A model generated the notes under the pieces. It worked only from the letters and a program-made list of their open reading frames with translations. It was not told the DNA's origin and searched no databases. Both the position numbers and the translations under genes were made by a program. A stretch of 63,198 bases of DNA from an uncultured Tenacibaculum sp. (GTDB lineage Bacteria; Bacteroidota; Bacteroidia; Flavobacteriales; Flavobacteriaceae), in contig NZ_CANNBW010000027.1 of the NCBI RefSeq assembly GCF_947502995.1, forward strand, positions 1 through 63,198. Direction: 5' to 3'. Shown here in pieces: positions 44,362-53,343 of this stretch (the first letter of the stretch is position 1; every line of letters starts with the position of its first letter).

Positions 44362-46014
44362 TTGTTAGCAAAATTATTCATACAAAATTATGCGTTAATA
44401 GATAAGTTATCTATTGATTTTACTGAAGGTCTTTCTATTATAACAGGAGAAACTGGTTCTGGTAAATCTATTCTCTTAGGAGCTTTAGGTTTAGTTTTAG
44501 GAAACAGGGCAGACTTATCTTCATTAAAAAAAGGCGATACTAAGTGTATTATTGAAGCTGAATTTAATTTAGCAGCATATAAATTAGAACGCTTTTTCTC
44601 AAAAAATGATCTAGATTATGAAGAAAATACAATCATTAGAAGAGAAATTCTTCCTTCGGGGAAATCAAGAGCATTTGTAAATGACACTCCAGTTAATCTT
44701 AGTAATTTAAGTCAATTAAAATCTAAGTTAATAGATATTCATTCTCAACATCAAACCTTACAGTTGTCTGATGTAGATTTTCAGTTTTCGATTTTAGATG
44801 CCTTAGCAAAGAATGATAAAAAAATAGCTTCATACAAACGAGGTTTAAAACAATACAATGTATTAGTTTCAGAACTTAAGAAGCTTAAAGAAAACCAAGA
44901 ACAAGAACAGCAACAATACGAATATAATTTACACTTATTTAAAGAATTAGAAGAAGCTGACTTTAAACTTAATGAACAGGAAGAGTTAGAAAAAAAACTA
45001 GATGTTTTAAATAATGTAGAGGATATTAAATTAAATCTATCTGAAGCAATTCAAATCACAACAGGTGAGGAGTTTGGAGTTCAAAATTTATTAAGTTCTT
45101 TAGAAAATAATTTACAAAAAATAAGTGGTTTTTCTAAAGAGTATGAAGCACTTTATCAAAGAATTGTTAGTGTAAAAATTGAAGTAGATGATGTTGTTAC
45201 AGAGCTAGAAAATTCTAATGAAACAGTCGAATTTAATCCTGGTGAATTAGAAACTATAAACGATAGACTTCAATTACTGTATAGTTTACAAAAGAAACAC
45301 CAAGTAGCAACTATTGATGAGTTATTGACCATTTTTGAAAGCTTGGCTGTTAAAGTAAATTCAGTTGAAAATGCTTCAGAAATTATAACCAGTAAACAAA
45401 AAGAGATTGATGAAGTAGCTATTAAATTAGATAGTGTTGCTGAGTTAATAACAGAAGCTAGAGAAAAGTCTATTCCTAAATTAAAAAAAGAATTAGAGTT
45501 TTTACTTTCTGAATTAGGAATGCCAAATGCAACTTTTTCTATAGCTGTACAACCTACAGAAAAATACTTGTTTAACGGTAAAGATGAATTACAGTTTTTA
45601 TTTTCTGCAAATAAAGGTGGTAATTATGGAGAACTAAAAAAGGTAGCTTCAGGAGGAGAGTTGTCTCGAATAATGTTATCTGTAAAAAAGATTTTATCTC
45701 AAAACACGAAATTACCAACTATTATTTTTGACGAAATAGATACAGGAGTTTCTGGGGAAGTTTCAAATAAAATAGCAGATATTATGCAAAAAATGGGGAA
45801 TTATATGCAAGTAATTGCTATTACCCATTTACCTCAAATTGCCTCAAAAGGAGTATCACATTTTAAAGTATATAAAGAAGAAGTAGATGGAGTAACATCT
45901 TCTAATTTAAAGCAATTAACCAAAGAAGAACGAATTGTAGAAATAGCAGAAATGTTAAGCGGTAAAGATATCTCTGATAGCGCTTTAATTCATGCTAAAG
46001 AATTATTAAATTAA
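44362..46014 (+). CDS. recN: DNA repair protein RecN
   Basis: SMC-like ATPase for double-strand break repair, 550 residues. Starts LFIQNYALIDKLSIDF, with Walker A GETGSGKSILLGALG. The central region holds two long coiled-coil arms (about 160-390). The C-terminal ATPase part has the signature VASGGELSRIMLSVK and Walker B TIIFDEIDTGVSGEV. The start is TTG 44362; a nearby ATG at 44352 is out of frame. It is followed after 6 bp by the TPR gene. Confidence 0.95.
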   Translation: MLAKLFIQNYALIDKLSIDFTEGLSIITGETGSGKSILLGALGLVLGNRADLSSLKKGDTKCIIEAEFNLAAYKLERFFSKNDLDYEENTIIRREILPSGKSRAFVNDTPVNLSNLSQLKSKLIDIHSQHQTLQLSDVDFQFSILDALAKNDKKIASYKRGLKQYNVLVSELKKLKENQEQEQQQYEYNLHLFKELEEADFKLNEQEELEKKLDVLNNVEDIKLNLSEAIQITTGEEFGVQNLLSSLENNLQKISGFSKEYEALYQRIVSVKIEVDDVVTELENSNETVEFNPGELETINDRLQLLYSLQKKHQVATIDELLTIFESLAVKVNSVENASEIITSKQKEIDEVAIKLDSVAELITEAREKSIPKLKKELEFLLSELGMPNATFSIAVQPTEKYLFNGKDELQFLFSANKGGNYGELKKVASGGELSRIMLSVKKILSQNTKLPTIIFDEIDTGVSGEVSNKIADIMQKMGNYMQVIAITHLPQIASKGVSHFKVYKEEVDGVTSSNLKQLTKEERIVEIAEMLSGKDISDSALIHAKELLN

Positions 46015-46020
46015 GAAGTT

Positions 46021-46536
46021 ATGAGTGATAATAGAGCAGAAAATTTATTCTTTGAAGCCGATCAATTGATTGATGAAAATAGAATTATAGAAGCAAAAGA
46101 AATGCTTATTGATCTTTTGGCAGAATTCCCAGATTATGGTAGAGCACACAATCATTTAGGTTGGTTATATAATTTGAAATTTAATAATTATCCTAAGGCT
46201 AAAAAACACTTAGAGTTAGCTATTAAATTTGCCCCAGATTATCATGCAGCATATAGTAATTATTCATATCTATTAATCGATATGAATCTTAATGATGAAA
46301 TGATTACATTTGGCAACAAAGTAAGACAATTATTAACACCAGATAAGTCTACAGTTTTTAACAAAATGGCACAAGCTTATGAGTTAAAAGGAGAGATCAT
46401 GAATGCTCATAAGTATTATAAGTTAGCAATTAAAGAAACACTAAATAATAAAACATTAGACTCTATTTATGCTTCAATAAACAGAGTAAGAAAAAAAATG
46501 AGTCTAATACAAAGATTGAAATTAATTAACCAATAA
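46021..46536 (+). CDS. TPR-repeat protein
   Basis: A 171-residue soluble protein built mostly of tetratricopeptide repeats (AEFPDYGRAHNHLGWLYNL and PDYHAAYSNYSYLLIDMN, plus AQAYELKGEIMNAHKYYKLA). No signal peptide or other domain. It is between recN and fabI with small gaps, suggesting one operon. It is a scaffold-like protein with no assignable partner. Confidence 0.82.
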   Translation: MSDNRAENLFFEADQLIDENRIIEAKEMLIDLLAEFPDYGRAHNHLGWLYNLKFNNYPKAKKHLELAIKFAPDYHAAYSNYSYLLIDMNLNDEMITFGNKVRQLLTPDKSTVFNKMAQAYELKGEIMNAHKYYKLAIKETLNNKTLDSIYASINRVRKKMSLIQRLKLINQ

Positions 46537-46554
46537 GATAATAAACACTAAATT

Positions 46555-47367
46555 ATGTATAACTTATTAAAAGGTAAGAAAGGAATTATTTTTGGGGCGT
46601 TAGACCAAAACTCTATAGCATGGAAAGTAGCTGAGAGAGCTCATGAAGAAGGAGCAGAGTTTGTTTTAACAAATGCACCTATTGCATTACGTATGGGACA
46701 ATTAAAAGAATTAGCAGAAAAAACTGGTTCTGAAATTATTCCTGCAGATGCAACTTCTATGGAAGATTTAACGAATTTAGTTGAAAAGTCTATGGAAATT
46801 TTAGGAGGGAAATTAGACTTTGTTTTACACTCTATAGGAATGTCTGTTAATGTACGTAAAGGTCGTGCTTATACAGATCCTAAATACGATTTTACAACTA
46901 AAGGTTGGGACGTTTCTGCAGTTTCTTTTCATAAAACAATGAACGTTTTATACAATAAAGAAGCAATGAATGAATGGGGAAGTATTGTAGCTTTAACTTA
47001 CATGGCAGCGCAAAGAGTATTTCCTGATTATAATGATATGGCAGATAATAAAGCTTTCTTAGAGTCAATTGCTAGAAGCTTTGGATATTTCTTCGGAAGA
47101 GATCATAATGTTCGTGTAAATACGATTTCTCAATCTCCAACACCAACTACAGCTGGACAAGGAGTTAAAGGATTTGATGGTTTTATCAGTTATGCTGAAA
47201 AAATGTCTCCATTAGGAAATGCTACAGCTTTAGAATGTGCTGATTATACAATCTCATTATTCTCTGATTTAACGAAAAAAGTAACTATGCAAAACTTATT
47301 TCATGATGGAGGATTCTCTAATGTAGGTGTTAGTGATGCTGTTATGGAGCGTTTTACTGAAGAATAA
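46555..47367 (+). CDS. fabI: enoyl-[acyl-carrier-protein] reductase FabI
   Basis: Last reduction step in fatty-acid elongation, SDR fold. Starts YNLLKGKKGIIFGALDQNSIAW, the FabI cofactor motif. The catalytic Tyr-x6-Lys is YNDMADNK in the block AAQRVFPDYNDMADNKAF. The C-terminal substrate-binding helix (QSPTPTTAGQGVKGF) is present. The length of 270 residues is normal. A perfect terminator follows. Confidence 0.95.
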   Translation: MYNLLKGKKGIIFGALDQNSIAWKVAERAHEEGAEFVLTNAPIALRMGQLKELAEKTGSEIIPADATSMEDLTNLVEKSMEILGGKLDFVLHSIGMSVNVRKGRAYTDPKYDFTTKGWDVSAVSFHKTMNVLYNKEAMNEWGSIVALTYMAAQRVFPDYNDMADNKAFLESIARSFGYFFGRDHNVRVNTISQSPTPTTAGQGVKGFDGFISYAEKMSPLGNATALECADYTISLFSDLTKKVTMQNLFHDGGFSNVGVSDAVMERFTEE

Positions 47368-47390
47368 AGTACTTTAAATCAAATACTCAA

Positions 47391-47418
47391 AATGCAAATC
47401 GTTAGATTTGCATTTTTT
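47391..47418 (+). terminator. fabI terminator
   Basis: AATGCAAATC (47391-47400), GTTA loop, GATTTGCATT (47405-47414), then T-run. It lies where a longer reading of the next gene would start, so that reading is not used. Confidence 0.85.
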
Positions 47419-47436
47419 GTAAAAACTTACCACAAA

Positions 47437-48213
47437 ATGCGCATAGAATTTATAGAAAATCAACTAGAAGATTTAAGAAAAGAATTACAAGTTCATGCTT
47501 TATATGCTACTTTAAAGGATATAGAAGATATTAAAACTTTTATGGAAGAGCATGTATTTGCTGTTTGGGATTTTATGTCGTTACTAAAAGCATTACAGTA
47601 CCATTTAACAAATACAAATGTCCCTTGGTTACCAGTAAAAAATTCAGTTACGGCAAGATTTATAAATGAAATTGTGCATGGAGAAGAAACAGATATAAAT
47701 GAATTAGGTGAGCCTAAAAGTCATTTTGAAATGTATCTAGATGCTATGAATGAAGTAGGAGCTAATACTTCTGAAATAGATACATTCGTTGAAGAAATTA
47801 CTGATATCAATTCTGTAATAAATACTTTAAAAAAACTCGAAATAAGTGAAACAACTCAAAAATTTGTAGCGTTTACTTTCGATGTCATAAAAGTTAATCA
47901 ACCACATATTATTGCTGCATGTTTTACGTTTGGTAGAGAGGATATTATTCCAGATATGTTTTTAGAAATCATCAAAAAGGCAGAGTTAGATGGTGATAAA
48001 AAGTTTACAAAACTTAAATATTACTTAGAAAGACATATAGAATTAGATGGAGATGAGCACGGACCATTATCTTTACAAATGATAAGTGAGTTATGTGGAA
48101 ATGATGAACAAAAATGGAATGATGTTTTAGAATATGCCAGAAAATCAATGCAAATGCGCATTAATTTATGGAATGGAATTGAAGAAAAAATTAAGAAATC
48201 TGTTTTAGTATGA
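47437..48213 (+). CDS. DUF3050 domain protein (heme-oxygenase-like fold)
   Basis: A 258-residue soluble, helical, acidic protein matching DUF3050, a family related to the heme oxygenase-like fold. The motif FMEEHVFAVWDFMSLLKALQ (about residues 30-50) has a conserved His, and FTFGREDIIPDMFLEII follows later, with a third His-Glu-rich block near DGDEHGPLS. The function is unknown. The start is ATG 47437, since an upstream ATG falls in the fabI terminator. It overlaps the glycosyltransferase start as ATGA. Confidence 0.85.
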   Translation: MRIEFIENQLEDLRKELQVHALYATLKDIEDIKTFMEEHVFAVWDFMSLLKALQYHLTNTNVPWLPVKNSVTARFINEIVHGEETDINELGEPKSHFEMYLDAMNEVGANTSEIDTFVEEITDINSVINTLKKLEISETTQKFVAFTFDVIKVNQPHIIAACFTFGREDIIPDMFLEIIKKAELDGDKKFTKLKYYLERHIELDGDEHGPLSLQMISELCGNDEQKWNDVLEYARKSMQMRINLWNGIEEKIKKSVLV

Positions 48214-49214
48214 GTGAAATAAGGATATCACTTGTTGTACCAGTTTATAATCGTCCTGATGAAATACAAGAACTTCTAGAAAGCTTAACTCAGCAAGATT
48301 TTAAAAAGAAGTATGAAATAGTAATTGTTGAAGATGGTTCAACAGAATCTTCAGAGACTATAGTGAATACATATACTTCTCAATTAAATATTAGCTATTT
48401 TTTTAAACCAAATAGTGGTCCAGGTGATTCGAGAAATTATGGTATGAAAAGAGCTTGGGGAAATTATTTCATCATTTTAGATTCTGATGTAATATTACCA
48501 AGTCATTATTTATCTACGATTGATAAATTTCTTTCCGAAAATTATTTAGATTGTTTTGGTGGAGCAGATGCTGCACATGAAAGTTTTACAGATCTTCAAA
48601 AAGCAATAAATTATGTAATGACTTCTTTCTTTACAACTGGAGGAATACGAGGTGGTAAAGTAAAAGTTCAAAAGTTTGAACCAAGAAGTTTTAATATGGG
48701 AATTTCTAAAGAAGCTTTTGAAGTAACAAAAGGTTTCTCTAAAATTCATCCTGGTGAAGATCCAGATTTATCTCAAAGAATAGTAAATAAAGGGTTTACT
48801 ACAGGTTTTTTACCAGATGCATATGTATATCATAAAAGAAGAATTTCTTGGGAGAAATTTCATACACAAGTCAAAAAATTTGGCCTAGTGCGTCCAATTT
48901 TAACCAAATGGCATCCAGTTACAGCTAAATTAACATTTTGGTTTCCAACTTTATTTGTTCTTTTTACAGCTTTATCTTTACTAGGAGGAATATTTGTAAG
49001 CCCTATTGCTTTAATACCTTTAGGAAGTTATTTATTACTTCTATTCGTACACTCTACAATTTTAAACAAAAGTATTAAAGTTGGATTTTTATCTATTTAT
49101 GCAGTATTTATTCAATTTTTTGGCTACGGATTGGCTTTTTTGAAATCTACTTTTTACATTCGCTTATTAAATAGAAATCCGGAAACACAATTTCCAAAAT
49201 TATTTTTTAAGTAG
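48210..49214 (+). CDS. family 2 glycosyltransferase
   Basis: A 334-residue GT-A glycosyltransferase. N-terminal domain has SLVVPVYNRPDEIQELLESL, the VEDGSTESS site and the metal-binding ILDSDV. A C-terminal HxxGEDPDLSQRI-like active-site loop (HPGEDPDLSQRI) is present. Two hydrophobic helices near residues 245-300 anchor it in the membrane. It overlaps DUF3050 by 4 bp and abuts the UDP-sugar decarboxylase-like gene, suggesting polysaccharide assembly using UDP-xylose or a related donor. Confidence 0.9.
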   Translation: MSEIRISLVVPVYNRPDEIQELLESLTQQDFKKKYEIVIVEDGSTESSETIVNTYTSQLNISYFFKPNSGPGDSRNYGMKRAWGNYFIILDSDVILPSHYLSTIDKFLSENYLDCFGGADAAHESFTDLQKAINYVMTSFFTTGGIRGGKVKVQKFEPRSFNMGISKEAFEVTKGFSKIHPGEDPDLSQRIVNKGFTTGFLPDAYVYHKRRISWEKFHTQVKKFGLVRPILTKWHPVTAKLTFWFPTLFVLFTALSLLGGIFVSPIALIPLGSYLLLLFVHSTILNKSIKVGFLSIYAVFIQFFGYGLAFLKSTFYIRLLNRNPETQFPKLFFK

Positions 49215-50150
49215 GTGAAAAGAATATTAGTTACAGGAGGAGCAGGTTTTATTGGCTCACATTTATGCGAGCGATTATTAAATGAAGGTAATGAAGTAAT
49301 TAGTTTAGATAATTACTTTACTGGAAGTAAAAAAAATATAATTCACCTTTTAAACAATCCTTATTTTGAAGTAGTTCGTCACGATATTACTGAACCTTAT
49401 TATGCAGAAGTAGATGAAGTATATAATTTAGCTTGTCCTGCTTCACCAATTCATTATCAACATGATCCTATTAAAACGATTAAAACATCTGTTGTTGGAG
49501 CAACAAATATGTTAGGATTAGCAAAAAGAATTGATGCAAAAATTTTACAAGCTTCAACGAGTGAGGTTTATGGAGATCCTAAAATTCATCCACAACCAGA
49601 ATCGTACTGGGGAAATGTAAATCCTATTGGTTTAAGATCTTGTTATGATGAAGGGAAAAGATGCGCAGAATCTTTATTTGTGAATTACCATAAGCAAAAT
49701 AATGTTCGAATTAAAATTATTCGAATTTTTAATACTTATGGAACTCGAATGAATACAAATGATGGTAGAGTAATTTCTAATTTCATTGTACAAGCTTTAA
49801 AAGGAGAAGACATTACTATTTATGGAGATGGAAGTCAGACTAGAAGTTTCCAGTATGTAGATGATTTAGTTGAAGGAATGATTCGTATGATGAATACTGA
49901 TGATTCTGTAACTGGTCCAATAAACATTGGTAATCCAGGAGAGTTCTCTATTCTAGATTTAGCCAAAAAAATTATAGATATCACCAATTCTAAATCGCAG
50001 TTAATTTTCAAGCCTTTACCAGAAGATGATCCAATGCAGCGTAAACCTGATATTTCTTTAGCCAAGAAGACATTGAATGATTGGGAACCTAGGATTCCAT
50101 TAGATGAAGGATTACTTAAGGTTATAGATTATTTTAAAGGTGTGATTTAA
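49215..50150 (+). CDS. UDP-glucuronate decarboxylase-like NAD-dependent epimerase
   Basis: Extended SDR enzyme of 311 residues closest to UDP-xylose synthase. Cofactor motif GGAGFIGSHLCERLL, catalytic Tyr-x3-Lys in SCYDEGKRCAE, and the Uxs markers HDITEPYYAEVDEVYNLACPASPIHYQ. The C-terminal QRKPDIS block is also typical. It starts with GTG 49215 directly after the glycosyltransferase stop, and the two are likely one transcript. It supplies UDP-xylose or a 4-keto intermediate; the exact product is inferred. Confidence 0.92.
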   Translation: MKRILVTGGAGFIGSHLCERLLNEGNEVISLDNYFTGSKKNIIHLLNNPYFEVVRHDITEPYYAEVDEVYNLACPASPIHYQHDPIKTIKTSVVGATNMLGLAKRIDAKILQASTSEVYGDPKIHPQPESYWGNVNPIGLRSCYDEGKRCAESLFVNYHKQNNVRIKIIRIFNTYGTRMNTNDGRVISNFIVQALKGEDITIYGDGSQTRSFQYVDDLVEGMIRMMNTDDSVTGPINIGNPGEFSILDLAKKIIDITNSKSQLIFKPLPEDDPMQRKPDISLAKKTLNDWEPRIPLDEGLLKVIDYFKGVI

Positions 50151-50171
50151 ATTTAAACTATTACTTTAAGT

Positions 50172-50234
50172 TTGTTTAAAAAGTATCTGATAATAGTAAT
50201 TTTCTTTTTATTTTCTTGTAATTCAATAATTTAA
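50172..50234 (+). pseudogene. isolated lipoprotein signal-peptide fragment
   Basis: In one frame from TTG 50172 the sequence reads MFKKYLIIVIFFLFSCNSII and stops. This is a complete lipoprotein leader with lipobox LFSC but no mature protein behind it. It is either the stub of a decayed lipoprotein gene or a very small lipopeptide. The surrounding gap (50151-50311) holds nothing else I can read. Confidence 0.35.
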
Positions 50235-50311
50235 GGTGAATTTAAAGTGGGGTTGATGTATCATTATATGCCTTTAGTAATTATAGATGTGTGGAATTAG
50301 ATCTAAGTGAT

Positions 50312-51019
50312 TTAATTAAAAATCCTATTCATTAAATCCTTAATGATTTGATCATTAGAAATGGTTTGATCAGCTTTTCCAAAACAATGGGCTTTTTTAT
50401 TTTCAGATTTTACTTTTTTAGAAGCTGAAGTATGAATTTCTTCCAAACCTATTTCTTTAAATAATTCAACATTGTTAGGATTAATTCCACTGCCTGCTAA
50501 AATGGTAATTTTATCACCGTATTTCTCATGTAAATCTTTAATTAGAGTTAAACCTTCCTCAGCAGTATCTTTTTGTCCAGATGTTAAGACACGATCTACA
50601 CCTAAATCAATAAGTTGTTCAATTGCTTCATAAGGATCAGGAGTGATATCAAAAGCTCTATGAAAAGTAAAAGGAAGTGGTCTACTTAATTCTATTAATG
50701 CTTTTGTACGTTCCATATTTATAGTGTTATCACTATGTAATACACCAGAGACAATTCCAGAAAAACCAAGCTCTTTGCATAGCAGTATATTTTCCTTCAT
50801 AATTTTATATTCTATTGGAGAAAAGTTAAAATCTCCACTTCTAGGTCGTATTAAAACGAAAGAAGGAATATTTAAGTTATCTGCTACCAGTTTTAATAAT
50901 CCGTAAGATGGTGTAATACCTCCTAGTTGTAATTCAGAACACAATTCAATTCTATGAGCACCAGCTTCTTGAGCATGAATAGCAGATTGATATGAATTAG
51001 CACAAATTTCTAGTTTCAT
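50312..51019 (-). CDS. cutC: CutC family protein
   Basis: A 235-residue TIM-barrel protein of the CutC family. Starts LEICANSYQSAIHAQEAGAHRIELC, a family hallmark, with GGITPSYG and FHRAFDITPDPYEAIEQLIDLGVDRVLTSG following. Named for copper homeostasis in E. coli, but this role is disputed. Its start overlaps the stop of the GH20 gene as TAATG, so it is translationally coupled to a hexosaminidase. That link suggests a role in sugar or glycan metabolism here, which is inference. Confidence 0.93.
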   Translation of the reverse strand: MKLEICANSYQSAIHAQEAGAHRIELCSELQLGGITPSYGLLKLVADNLNIPSFVLIRPRSGDFNFSPIEYKIMKENILLCKELGFSGIVSGVLHSDNTINMERTKALIELSRPLPFTFHRAFDITPDPYEAIEQLIDLGVDRVLTSGQKDTAEEGLTLIKDLHEKYGDKITILAGSGINPNNVELFKEIGLEEIHTSASKKVKSENKKAHCFGKADQTISNDQIIKDLMNRIFN

Positions 51020-53304
51020 TAGTTGATAATTATTTCATCAATAAAAGTCCAAGCTTTATATCCAGCACCTTGCTTACCTTCAGGAATAATTCCGTAGTTA
51101 GGGATGTCAATATAAATTTTTGAAGCTTTTACATTATTAAATTTCACATGTACATTACACAATAAAGAATCTCGATTTTTTATGGGGATAAAATCTTGCT
51201 GTTCCTTTATATTATCAGCATTAACGAAGTCAAATTTAATTTTCTTAGGAGCGTAAATCCATTGTCCATTTCCGTTATGAAAACGAATTTTTATAGCATT
51301 AATAGGGGTAAGGGTATCTAAATCTATTGTGATTTTAACATCTTTTCCAGAAAAGCCTAACCATTCTTTGTCACCATATCTTTTGTTACTACCAGAAATA
51401 CCATTAATTAAAGCTTTAGATCCACCAGCATTGTAAGATGGATGTGGTTTTGTATCTAATGTTATTTTTTTACCTACAGCTTTATGCAAATTAATATTAG
51501 TTGAAAAAAGCGGACTAATAGTATTCCCTTCATTGTCAAATACTAATGCTTTTAGTGCTGTACTAGTATTTATTTCAATAGGATTTGTATATACTGTTGA
51601 TAGGTTCGAGTTAGGTGTACTACCATCAATTGTATACATAATTTTTCGATTATTAGAAGTAGAAAGTTGATACATCATTTTACCTTCTTTATCTAACAAT
51701 ATACCGTTAATTTCATGTAAATGATTTGCGTAATTGATATCTTTTTGGTTAAATCTTTGTTGAAAATATGTTAATCTCGCTATAAAATTAGTATATTTTT
51801 TTTGAATTTCACTACTCCAAAGCACTTCTGATAATGCAATTGCTCTAGGAAAAACCATATATTCCACTTTTTCAGGAGTTTTCATGTATTCAGTCCAAAC
51901 ATTTCCTTGTGCGCCTAAAACATATTTTTCTTCTTCTTTTGTTAAATCTTTAGGAATTGGGTTAAAATGATACACTTTTTCTAAAGGTAAATACCCGCCA
52001 ATTGCCAAAGGTTCATTTTCGTTCTCTGATTGATAATAATCAAAATAACAATGAGAAGTTGGAGTAAGTATAACATTATGTTTTTCTTTTGCAGCTTTTA
52101 CAGCACCTTCAATTCCTCTCCAAGACATAACAGTTGCATTTGGAGCTAAACCACCTTCTAAGATTTCATCCCAGCCAATAATTTGTTTTCCTTTACTGTT
52201 AATATATTTTTCCATTCGAGTGATAAAGTAACTTTGTAAGCCATGTTCATCTTTCAAATTTTTTTCTTTGATGAATTGCTGACAAAATTCTGAAGTTTTC
52301 CATTTTGTTTTTGGAGCTTCATCGCCACCTATATGAATGTATTTTCCAGGAAACAAAGTGACTACTTCATCGATAACATCTTCTAAAAATTTAAATGTAG
52401 TTTCTGTAGGGCAATATACTTCATCAAAAACTCCCCAAGTTGTAGCAACTTTTACTTGAGTATCTGTACAACCTAATTCCGGATAAGCAGCAATGGCAGC
52501 TTGTGAATGTCCTGGCATTTCAATTTCAGGAATAATAGTGACAAAACGTTCACTAGCATAAGCAACAATATCTTTAATTTCTTCTTGAGTGTAATAACCA
52601 CCATATTTTTTACCATCAAATTTTTGTGGTTGATCGTTATAGTGTCCAATTAAAGTTTCATCCCTATAAGCAGCAATTTCTTGCAACTTAGGGTATTTTT
52701 TTATTTCAATTCTCCAACCTTGATCTTCAGTTAAGTGCCAATGAAACGTATTGTACTTTAATGAAGCGATTAAATCAATATATTTTTTTATAAAAGCTAC
52801 AGAAAAATAATGTCTAGCTACATCTAAATGCATTCCTCTATATTGAAACCGAGGTTTATCTTTTATATGTATACACTGAATAGGAATTTCTTCCCCATTA
52901 TTTACCACAGGTATTAATTGTAATAAAGTTTGAACAGCATAAAAAGCGCCTTTACTTGTTTTAGATCTAATTATTATTGAGTTTTCATTTATATCAAGAG
53001 AATAACCTTCTTCATCTGTTATGTTAGTATTGGTAACAAATTTTATTTCATTTTGAGCTGTAGGAGTATTACTATGTAATTGCAATTGATCATCAAAATA
53101 AGATCTTAAGTAGCGAATAACACTATTAAATTGGGTTTCACCATTAACATATGTGTCTTTTGTAAGATTAAAAGTACCTTCTTTTAGTTCTTGTTTTAAA
53201 GGTATTGGGATAATATTAGGAGGAATAGGAGTTTTCTTTGAGTTTTCTTGTTTACAGTTAAAAAGACAAAAACATAGGATTCCTAAAAACAGATACGATT
53301 TCAT
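51019..53304 (-). CDS. GH20 beta-N-acetylhexosaminidase lipoprotein
   Basis: Cleaves terminal GlcNAc/GalNAc from glycans outside the cytoplasm. A lipoprotein signal (GILCFCLFNC) precedes a GH20b domain, then the TIM barrel (RGMHLDVARHYFSVAFIKKYID...) with the catalytic Asp-Glu pair in HIGGDEAPKTKW near residue 326. The C-terminal region has a chitobiase-like domain (MYTIDGSTPNSNLS) and a discoidin-like module with YNAGGSKALINGI. At 761 residues it is large for the family. It is divergent from the GH92 gene, 39 bp apart. Confidence 0.94.
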   Translation of the reverse strand: MKSYLFLGILCFCLFNCKQENSKKTPIPPNIIPIPLKQELKEGTFNLTKDTYVNGETQFNSVIRYLRSYFDDQLQLHSNTPTAQNEIKFVTNTNITDEEGYSLDINENSIIIRSKTSKGAFYAVQTLLQLIPVVNNGEEIPIQCIHIKDKPRFQYRGMHLDVARHYFSVAFIKKYIDLIASLKYNTFHWHLTEDQGWRIEIKKYPKLQEIAAYRDETLIGHYNDQPQKFDGKKYGGYYTQEEIKDIVAYASERFVTIIPEIEMPGHSQAAIAAYPELGCTDTQVKVATTWGVFDEVYCPTETTFKFLEDVIDEVVTLFPGKYIHIGGDEAPKTKWKTSEFCQQFIKEKNLKDEHGLQSYFITRMEKYINSKGKQIIGWDEILEGGLAPNATVMSWRGIEGAVKAAKEKHNVILTPTSHCYFDYYQSENENEPLAIGGYLPLEKVYHFNPIPKDLTKEEEKYVLGAQGNVWTEYMKTPEKVEYMVFPRAIALSEVLWSSEIQKKYTNFIARLTYFQQRFNQKDINYANHLHEINGILLDKEGKMMYQLSTSNNRKIMYTIDGSTPNSNLSTVYTNPIEINTSTALKALVFDNEGNTISPLFSTNINLHKAVGKKITLDTKPHPSYNAGGSKALINGISGSNKRYGDKEWLGFSGKDVKITIDLDTLTPINAIKIRFHNGNGQWIYAPKKIKFDFVNADNIKEQQDFIPIKNRDSLLCNVHVKFNNVKASKIYIDIPNYGIIPEGKQGAGYKAWTFIDEIIIN

Positions 53305-53343
53305 TTTATTATCTTAGAATTTTCAAAATAACAACAAAACCAA

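Noticed and set aside
47392..47436. Upstream start for the DUF3050 gene
   Set aside because: The extra codons lie inside the fabI terminator hairpin.
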